Origin: SIG205 sp045545595
Lineage (GTDB): Bacteria; Bacillota_I; Bacilli_A; RF39; UBA660
Length of the DNA stretch: 54,354 bases
Reading direction: 5' to 3'
Assembly (NCBI GenBank): GCA_045545595.1
Contig: JAZQBG010000025.1
Location: 1 to 54,354 of the forward strand
The position numbers and the translations under genes were made by a program. Under the pieces are notes generated by a model, which saw only the letters and a list, made by a program, of their open reading frames with translations, was not told the DNA's origin and made no database searches. How positions within the stretch are numbered: position 1 is the stretch's first letter; each line of letters begins with the position of its first letter. This document shows, one piece after another, positions 50,127 through 54,354 of this stretch.

Positions 50127-50132
50127 GAATAT

Positions 50133-50250
50133 GTCAAGGAAACTTACATAAAATAAAAACGGAACATTCAATAGTCGCATGTTGAGTGTAGCCATATAAA
50201 TGGGTTCCACCTAAATCATTGCTGAGTTAGGCGGATTTCTTTTATATTAA
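50133..50250 (+). ncRNA. Candidate type I antitoxin RNA (convergent to the peptide gene)
   Basis: The predicted transcript starts near 50133 and runs toward the peptide gene on the opposite strand. It holds a hairpin ACATTCAA...TTGAGTGT (50164-50189), the 9-base repeat GGTTCCACC (50203-50211), and a second structure CCACCTAA...TTAGGCGG (about 50208-50235) followed by ATTTCTTTT, a terminator that lies over the 3' end of the toxin mRNA. GGTTCCACC recurs at 50354-50362, inside the toxin mRNA's 5' UTR on the other strand, so the RNA can pair with the toxin leader. This convergent layout is that of Fst/par-type loci. Confidence 0.5.
50203..50211. repeat. direct repeat a (GGTTCCACC), in the antitoxin RNA
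   Basis: It is repeated identically at 50354-50362. Transcribed from opposite strands, the two copies give complementary segments in the candidate RNA and the toxin mRNA leader, as the DR repeats of the Enterococcus par locus do. Confidence 0.55.
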
Positions 50251-50325
50251 AACTACGAATAACAATAATAGTAAAAGGAAGATAATAATTACTAAAGTGA
50301 AGATTAAAAAATCTTTCTTGTTCAT
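50242..50325 (-). CDS. Candidate type I toxin: 27-residue hydrophobic peptide
   Basis: A short frame with a strong SD (GGGAGGTGATACG before ATG 50325). The peptide starts MNKKDFLIFTLVIIIF and ends in a run of Leu, then FVVLI: a charged tip and one membrane helix, like Fst/Ldr-type or holin-like toxins that damage the membrane. It is too small for ordinary gene calling. A near-perfect promoter is upstream, and the mRNA is overlapped from its 3' side by the convergent RNA at 50133. Sequence similarity to a named family is not claimed. Confidence 0.6.
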   Translation of the reverse strand: MNKKDFLIFTLVIIIFLLLLLLFVVLI

Positions 50326-50353
50326 CGTATCACCTCCCTTCTTTTTGAAGTTT

Positions 50354-50362
50354 GGTTCCACC
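50354..50362. repeat. direct repeat b (GGTTCCACC), in the toxin mRNA leader
   Basis: The copy lies about 30 bases before the toxin start; on the toxin strand it reads GGTGGAACC and is part of a short stem (AAGTT...AACTT). Confidence 0.55.
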
Positions 50363-50387
50363 CAACTTATTAAATGTTCCTAAAAGC

Positions 50388-50416
50388 ATTATAACAAACA
50401 AATGTTCTAAATGCAA
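50388..50416 (-). promoter_or_regulatory. sigma-A promoter of the toxin peptide
   Basis: TTGCAT (50411-50416), a 17-base spacer and TATAAT (50388-50393) on the minus strand, giving a start near 50380 and a leader of about 55 bases. Confidence 0.65.
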
Positions 50417-50495
50417 CGATTTGTATTAAATTTTTGAAGATTTAGAAACATTATGTGGATGTACACATAAGTAACATAAGTAACACACTTGCAAA

Positions 50496-50525
50496 TTGAC
50501 ATAATCAATATGCATTTTTTAGAAT
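50496..50525 (+). promoter_or_regulatory. promoter of the ART-like gene
   Basis: TTGACA (50496-50501), 18 bases, TAGAAT (50520-50525), before the SD GAGGAG of the gene at 50544. Two direct copies of ATAAGTAAC lie just upstream (about 50467-50484). Confidence 0.5.
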
Positions 50526-50543
50526 AATGAGGAGTAATTCATA

Positions 50544-51242
50544 ATGTTTGAAGATTATAAAATAACAATTCAAGATATTGAGCACAATTATTTTCATTTT
50601 ACTTCAAAAAACAATTTGTATTCAATTGAACGAACTGGTCTTATTCCTAAAATTGGAAAACACGCTAAATTTCTTGAAAAGACAAAAAAAGTATTTTTTG
50701 TTGAAGGTTTAGACAATCTGTTAATCCTATTTGATTGTTGGATTAATTGCTTTTATTATGTCCCAAAAATACCATTTATATATGCATTAGGTGCTTGTTT
50801 CATAAGGCAAAAATGGTTTCCACAATTTATAGCAGATGCATATTTTGGAGTATTAAAGAAAACAAAAATACATAAAAAACGAGCATATAAAATATTTGAT
50901 AAAGTATTAAGTGAATCAGTTTTACTTAAATTAGATTTAAAAGAAAATATTGATTTTAGAGTTAATGATGTAGATGAAATAAAATCTAGGAATTATAAAA
51001 GAAAACATCTAGAATTAATGGGATATTCTAAAAGATACTCTTCATTAGAGAATAATTACATGGATAAGTGGAACATGCACTGTATATCGAATCATGTTAT
51101 AGATAGCAAAAAAATAAAGTTATGTCATTTAAATAATTCATATAAATTAAAAGATATTTTTAATTATGCTGTAAAAGAAACTAGACTCAATTTGGAAAAT
51201 ACTTGTCCTATATTATATGATTATTTAGTCAATCATAAATAA
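50544..51242 (+). CDS. Unknown protein with ADP-ribosyltransferase-like N-terminal motif
   Basis: A 232-residue soluble protein. Its start, YFHFTSKNNLYSIERTGLIPKIGKHAKFLEKTKKVFFVEGLDNLLILFDCWI, resembles the H-x-T/S...NL..I...GL...IG pattern seen in ART-superfamily proteins (RNA 2'-phosphotransferase/DarT-like folds); His near residue 17 would face NAD. The C-terminal half is Lys/Tyr-rich (KSRNYKRKHLELMGYSKRYSSLENNYMDKWNMHC). Catalysis cannot be proved by eye. It lies with the type I toxin candidate between tRNA-Leu-end repeats, which suggests a mobile accessory, perhaps defence or toxin role. GAGGAG sets the start. Confidence 0.6.
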   Translation: MFEDYKITIQDIEHNYFHFTSKNNLYSIERTGLIPKIGKHAKFLEKTKKVFFVEGLDNLLILFDCWINCFYYVPKIPFIYALGACFIRQKWFPQFIADAYFGVLKKTKIHKKRAYKIFDKVLSESVLLKLDLKENIDFRVNDVDEIKSRNYKRKHLELMGYSKRYSSLENNYMDKWNMHCISNHVIDSKKIKLCHLNNSYKLKDIFNYAVKETRLNLENTCPILYDYLVNHK

Positions 51243-51272
51243 TTAATAAGTTGTTATACTCCTTTCTTTAGG

Positions 51273-51298
51273 GCACCAGATTGATTGTTACTCGAACT
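51273..51298 (+). repeat. copy D of the tRNA-Leu 3'-end repeat
   Basis: GCACCAGATTGATTG (51273-51287), TTA, CTCGAACT (51291-51298). The following region (ATAATAGAAA..ACTT..AAGT..TTTTTATG) also resembles that after copy C. It marks the right border of the block. Confidence 0.7.
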
Positions 51299-51316
51299 TT
51301 TTATAATAGAAATAGA

Positions 51317-51340
51317 CATACTTGATAGAAGTATGTTTTT
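51317..51340 (+). terminator. terminator after copy D
   Basis: CATACTT / AAGTATG with a 5-base loop followed by TTTTT; it can end the ART-like gene transcript. Confidence 0.7.
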
Positions 51341-51365
51341 ATGTTAAAATTAACAACCAAATTTT

Positions 51366-51390
51366 AAAGCGACTATTTGATAGCCGCTTT
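51366..51390 (-). terminator. terminator of the NatAB-like operon
   Basis: AAAGCG...CGCTTT with an inner TAT/ATA, just after the permease stop. The downstream minus-strand sequence is A/T-rich. Confidence 0.6.
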
Positions 51391-51392
51391 TG

Positions 51393-52715
51393 TTATTTTT
51401 CTTTTTCCTTAACTGCTTTAAACATCTTTTTCCATAAATTTGTTGATGAATAATTTAATATGCCAACTTTATATATTTTTAATCCATACTTTATTAAAAC
51501 AGATATTGTTAAACACATTATAAATATTGAAATTAATACATCAATAACAGATATTTGTCCCATTACTAAAAGTGCTGGTGAAAGAAATGATGAAACAAAT
51601 GGAACATAACTCATTATTCTAATAAAAATTGAACCATCAAACATAGATGCCATAATTGATAGATAGTATCCTAATAATAATATAAGAACTATAGGTGTTT
51701 GAATTTGTTGGTAATCTTCTGCATTTGTAGTCATAGATGCGAGTATACCTGAAATTAATGAATAACCTAAGAAACTTAAAATTAATAAAATTAGTGTTAG
51801 TGGTATTATTATATTTAATTTATCTATTAAAGCACTAGTTGTTAATGTAGTTATTAACGATTGAAAATCAAATAAACCCATATTTAATATCGACGTGGTA
51901 CTAATTTGGTTTCTAATTAGTAATCCCAATGCTCCTGCAAGCAACAAAATTCCTCCTTGAATTAATACAAATAGATTACCTGCTAAAATCTTAGAGAAGA
52001 AATGTGTTTTTGGACTAACATTAGATATTATTATTTCCATTCCTCTAGTAGTTTTTTCATCGTTTATTTCCGCACCAATCATTTGAACTAAAAATATAGT
52101 AAGCATAAAGAAAGGTAAAATAACTATTGGAAAAATAGTGCTCATAAGCATATCCATAGTTTCACCAGATTCATTACTTTCATTATCTAAGAAAACTCTT
52201 TCAATTGTTATTGGTTCATTTATTTTAGCTAATTCTTCTAAATCTATATTTGAATTAGCTAATGCAATCGATTCTTTTGTAGAATTTATAGCTGTTACTA
52301 ATGTTTGGTATAAAACTGTATCAATATATGAATTAGAAACAATAGTCGCCTTCATATAATTTTTTGAATCAGGTAATAAAACAATTAATATTTTGTTTTC
52401 GTCTTTTTTTACTTCTTCTTCAGCATTAGTAATACCTTCACTATATTCTATTAACTCATGTTTAATTGTGTTTTTGAAAATACTTTGTGCATCATCAAAC
52501 GATTCATTTAATACATCAAAACTTTTATTTGTTTTATCCACAACTAATATTTCAGTAGTATTGTTAAAATCACCACCAAATGAATTAATTATTGAATCAA
52601 TATTAATCAATCCTATAGTTAAAATTACTAATAATATATTAACTACAACAAACCACTTTGTTTTTATCTTTTTTAATAAACTTTGTTTAGTTAAATAAAA
52701 TAATTTATTTCTCAT
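51393..52715 (-). CDS. ABC-2-type exporter permease (NatB-like)
   Basis: A 440-residue membrane protein. One N-terminal helix (about residues 20-40), a large extracytoplasmic domain (about 45-200, with IVLLPDSKNYMKATIVSNSYID) and five or six C-terminal helices (from IFPIVILPFFMLTIFLVQMIGAEINDEKTTRGMEIIISNVSPKTHFFSKILAGNLFVL) match NatB/ABC-2 permeases, which export sodium, peptides or drugs. It overlaps the ATPase gene by 11 bases. ATG 52715 is chosen over an earlier start 11 codons upstream because an SD (AAGTGGGTGAATC) precedes it. Confidence 0.87.
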   Translation of the reverse strand: MRNKLFYLTKQSLLKKIKTKWFVVVNILLVILTIGLINIDSIINSFGGDFNNTTEILVVDKTNKSFDVLNESFDDAQSIFKNTIKHELIEYSEGITNAEEEVKKDENKILIVLLPDSKNYMKATIVSNSYIDTVLYQTLVTAINSTKESIALANSNIDLEELAKINEPITIERVFLDNESNESGETMDMLMSTIFPIVILPFFMLTIFLVQMIGAEINDEKTTRGMEIIISNVSPKTHFFSKILAGNLFVLIQGGILLLAGALGLLIRNQISTTSILNMGLFDFQSLITTLTTSALIDKLNIIIPLTLILLILSFLGYSLISGILASMTTNAEDYQQIQTPIVLILLLGYYLSIMASMFDGSIFIRIMSYVPFVSSFLSPALLVMGQISVIDVLISIFIMCLTISVLIKYGLKIYKVGILNYSSTNLWKKMFKAVKEKEK

Positions 52716-53604
52716 AAGATTCACCCACTTTCTCAATAAATATCTCATTTAATGTAGGTTCTTCTACAACAAATTTACTTATATTTTTACATGATGAAAC
52801 ATATTTAAACACATTACATATTTTAGAATCATCTTCTATCTTAATAATATACTCATTAGCTGTTTTTTCTACATTAATAACACCATCAATTTCTTTAATA
52901 GCTTTTTTATCTATGTCACCTTTTACAATAATATTCTTTTTTCTATATTGTTTTTTTATGTCATCAATATAACCAGATAAAACAGATTTACCATTTAAAA
53001 GTATTACTAATTTTTCACAAAACATTTCAACATGTTCCATCCTATGTGAAGAGAATATTATTGTTGTACCTTTTTCTTTAAACTCAAGTATTACATTTTT
53101 AAATAACTCAATATTTATTGGATCTAGTCCACTAAATGGTTCATCAAGTATTAATAGTTTTGGATTGTTGATAATTGCAGAAATAAATTGTATTTTTTGT
53201 TGATTACCTTTAGACAGTTCTTTTATTTTTTTATCTTTATATTCTTTTACATCAAATCTATCTAACCAATAATCTAGTTTCTTAATTATTTGATCTTCTT
53301 TCATACCTTTTAAATGACCATAAAATAATATTTGTTCTTTAACTGTTAATTTAGTCAATAAACTTCTTTCTTCAGTTAAGAATCCTATTTTATTAGTTAC
53401 ATTATAATCAATTTTTTTCCCATTAAAAGTTATTTTACCATCGTAATCATCAAGTAAATTCATTATCATTCTAAATGTTGTAGTTTTTCCTGCACCATTA
53501 ACGCCTAATAAACCAAATATTTCGCCATCATTCACTTCGAATGATAGATTATCAACAGCTTTAAAATCACCGTAATATTTTGTAACATTCTCTACCTTTA
53601 ACAT
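52705..53604 (-). CDS. ABC exporter ATPase (NatA-like)
   Basis: A 299-residue ATPase with Walker A GVNGAGKTT, signature LSKGNQQKIQF, Walker B LLILDEPFSGLDP and switch SSHRMEHVEMFCEKLVIL; the C-terminal 80 residues are the DUF4162-like extension of NatA-type exporters. It forms a pair with the following permease. Its -10 box (TATAAT near 53623) lies next to the uppS terminator. Confidence 0.92.
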   Translation of the reverse strand: MLKVENVTKYYGDFKAVDNLSFEVNDGEIFGLLGVNGAGKTTTFRMIMNLLDDYDGKITFNGKKIDYNVTNKIGFLTEERSLLTKLTVKEQILFYGHLKGMKEDQIIKKLDYWLDRFDVKEYKDKKIKELSKGNQQKIQFISAIINNPKLLILDEPFSGLDPINIELFKNVILEFKEKGTTIIFSSHRMEHVEMFCEKLVILLNGKSVLSGYIDDIKKQYRKKNIIVKGDIDKKAIKEIDGVINVEKTANEYIIKIEDDSKICNVFKYVSSCKNISKFVVEEPTLNEIFIEKVGESYEK

Positions 53605-53627
53605 TTTATCACCCTACAATTATTATA

Positions 53628-53656
53628 ACAAAAAAAGCACTTGTTATAAATGCTTT
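53628..53656 (-). terminator. terminator of uppS
   Basis: AAGCA / TGCTT stem followed on the minus strand by TTTTTTT. Confidence 0.65.
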
Positions 53657-53666
53657 TACATATATT

Positions 53667-54221
53667 TTATTTAACCCCACCAAATCTTCTATCTCTGGAT
53701 GTGTAAACTTCTAATGCTTTATCAAATTCATTAGAATTAAAATCCGGAAAATGAACACTTGGAAAATACATTTCAGAATACGCTAATTGCCATAACATAT
53801 AGTTACTTACTCTTTCTTCCCCGCTAGTTCTTATTAATAAATCTATTGGTGGTAAATCTTGATATAAATTTTGTTCAAACATATTATTATTTATATCGTT
53901 TATATCTAATTCACCAGCTAATACTTTTTGACATAATTTTTTCGTGGTATCAACTATTTCATCTTGTCCACCATAGTTTATACATATATTAAATGTTCCT
54001 GCAGTATTATCCTTAGTTTCTTCCTCTACTTGTTTAATTATTTTTTCTAACTTTTCTGGTAATCCACATTCTTTTTTAGAAAATACAATTCTAATATTCT
54101 TCTTTTTTAAAGTCTTAAAATTATTTTTAAACATCTTTACAAATAAGTTCATAAGATAATCTACTTCTTCTTTACTTCTTTTAAAGTTTTCAGTAGAAAA
54201 AGCAAATACACTTAAATAAAA
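53667..54221 (-). pseudogene. uppS: Undecaprenyl diphosphate synthase cut at its 5' end by an insertion sequence
   Basis: In-frame coding extends upstream of the first ATG (54152) and reads FYLSVFAFSTENFKRSKEEVDYLMNLF, the UppS signature AFSTEN..R...EV..L. The region continues to IDLLIRTSGEERVSNYMLWQLAYSEMYF and the end FPDFNSNEFDKALEVYTSRDRRFGG. The N-terminal third, with the substrate-binding MDGNGRWA motif, is missing: homology stops at 54221 and IS-like sequence begins. The residual length is about 185 codons of about 240. UppS makes the essential C55 lipid carrier, so a second copy, or a recently displaced 5' part beyond the window, is expected. Confidence 0.85.
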
Positions 54222-54354
54222 TGTAACCTATAAAGTGGACTTTCAAAAAAAGAGAGACCTACTTTATAGGTTTTTATTATGTCTTGAAGTATAATATAAG
54301 AAAGTGGTGGTAATTATGTCAAAAATATTATTTACAAATGCTCAAATAAAAAAA
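54222..54354 (+). mobile_element. left end of an insertion sequence (IS3-like)
   Basis: Starting TGTAACCTATAAAGTGG at 54222, exactly where uppS homology ends. It contains a complementary pair (CCTATAAAGT near 54227 and ACTTTATAGG near 54261) and a -10-like TATAAT near 54291, then the start of a transposase frame. The other end lies outside the window. Confidence 0.7.
54316..54354 (+). CDS. Transposase OrfA start (partial, cut by the window edge)
   Basis: Only 13 codons are visible: MSKILFTNAQIKK after the SD GTGGTGG. This start resembles the helix-turn-helix OrfA proteins of IS3-family elements in Bacillota. The rest lies outside the window, so the family is tentative. Confidence 0.5.
   Translation, partial: MSKILFTNAQIKK

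Noticed and set aside
1..54354. CRISPR arrays, rRNA genes, prophage structural genes
   Set aside because: No regularly spaced repeats with spacers, no rRNA-like stretches and no capsid, terminase or tail genes were found on either strand.
1..54354. Mycoplasma/Spiroplasma genetic code (UGA as Trp)
   Set aside because: UGA ends the lipoprotein gene directly before its terminator, tryptophans of conserved motifs are UGG, and recognised proteins are full length with the standard code.

Overview
The window is very AT-rich, densely coding DNA from an endospore-forming Bacillota. The spore genes are spoIIAA, a sigF-type sigma factor, spoVAC-AD-AE, gerQ and a dacF-like carboxypeptidase. UGA is used as a stop, for example in the lipoprotein at 795-1193, so the Mycoplasma code does not apply. 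Codon bias, short intergenic gaps, strong SD sequences and gene content suggest an uncultured gut Bacilli lineage near Erysipelotrichia or the RF39-like groups. That placement is inference. Most genes lie on the minus strand.

Layout. 0-4 kb: a penicillin-binding-protein remnant, a lipoprotein, a class B sortase, and DUF488-like and transglutaminase-like genes. 4-10 kb: recD2, an AlkD-like glycosylase, hsp20, maf, and a flavin reductase-rubredoxin gene coupled to fabG. 10.5-13 kb: a zinc/cadmium efflux unit (ArsR regulator plus P1B ATPase) with its operator. 13-16 kb: murD overlapped by a murL-like gene, which points to the L-Glu addition plus epimerisation route to D-Glu in peptidoglycan. 16-18.5 kb: a HEXXH protein, then a single-gene block ending at tRNA-Leu(CAA). 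18.6-23 kb: scpAB and a beta-helix surface protein with an NPETG sorting signal, a plausible sortase substrate. 23.3-29.6 kb: the sporulation cluster. 29.6-32.6 kb: cdaA-cdaR (c-di-AMP synthesis). 32.9-36.4 kb: an EcsC-family gene and a three-gene ABC importer. 36.6-41.6 kb: yihY, a degenerate GGDEF receptor, and LysM, PH-domain and thioredoxin-like genes. 41.7-44.2 kb: an uncharacterised operon of two coiled-coil paralogues framed by two DUF1292 genes. 44.3-50 kb: ligA, galU, vanY-like and pcrA. 50-51.3 kb: a second repeat-flanked block. 51.4-54.35 kb: a NatAB-like exporter and a uppS gene cut by an insertion sequence at the window edge.

The main novelty candidates are: (1) a repeat family derived from the 3' end of tRNA-Leu that brackets two small accessory blocks (17.6-18.5 kb and 50.05-51.3 kb); (2) inside the second block, a complete-looking type I toxin-antitoxin locus with a 27-residue hydrophobic peptide, a convergent antisense RNA, two sigma-A promoters and a shared direct repeat, next to a possible ADP-ribosyltransferase-fold protein; (3) a run of hairpins at 18273-18436 that looks like a structured RNA; (4) an interleaved (pseudoknot-compatible) inverted-repeat element plus terminator ahead of the ABC importer; (5) spoIIAA directly followed by sigF with no spoIIAB and with alanine at the phosphoacceptor position; (6) the murL-murD pair in a spore former; (7) the DUF1292/coiled-coil operon.
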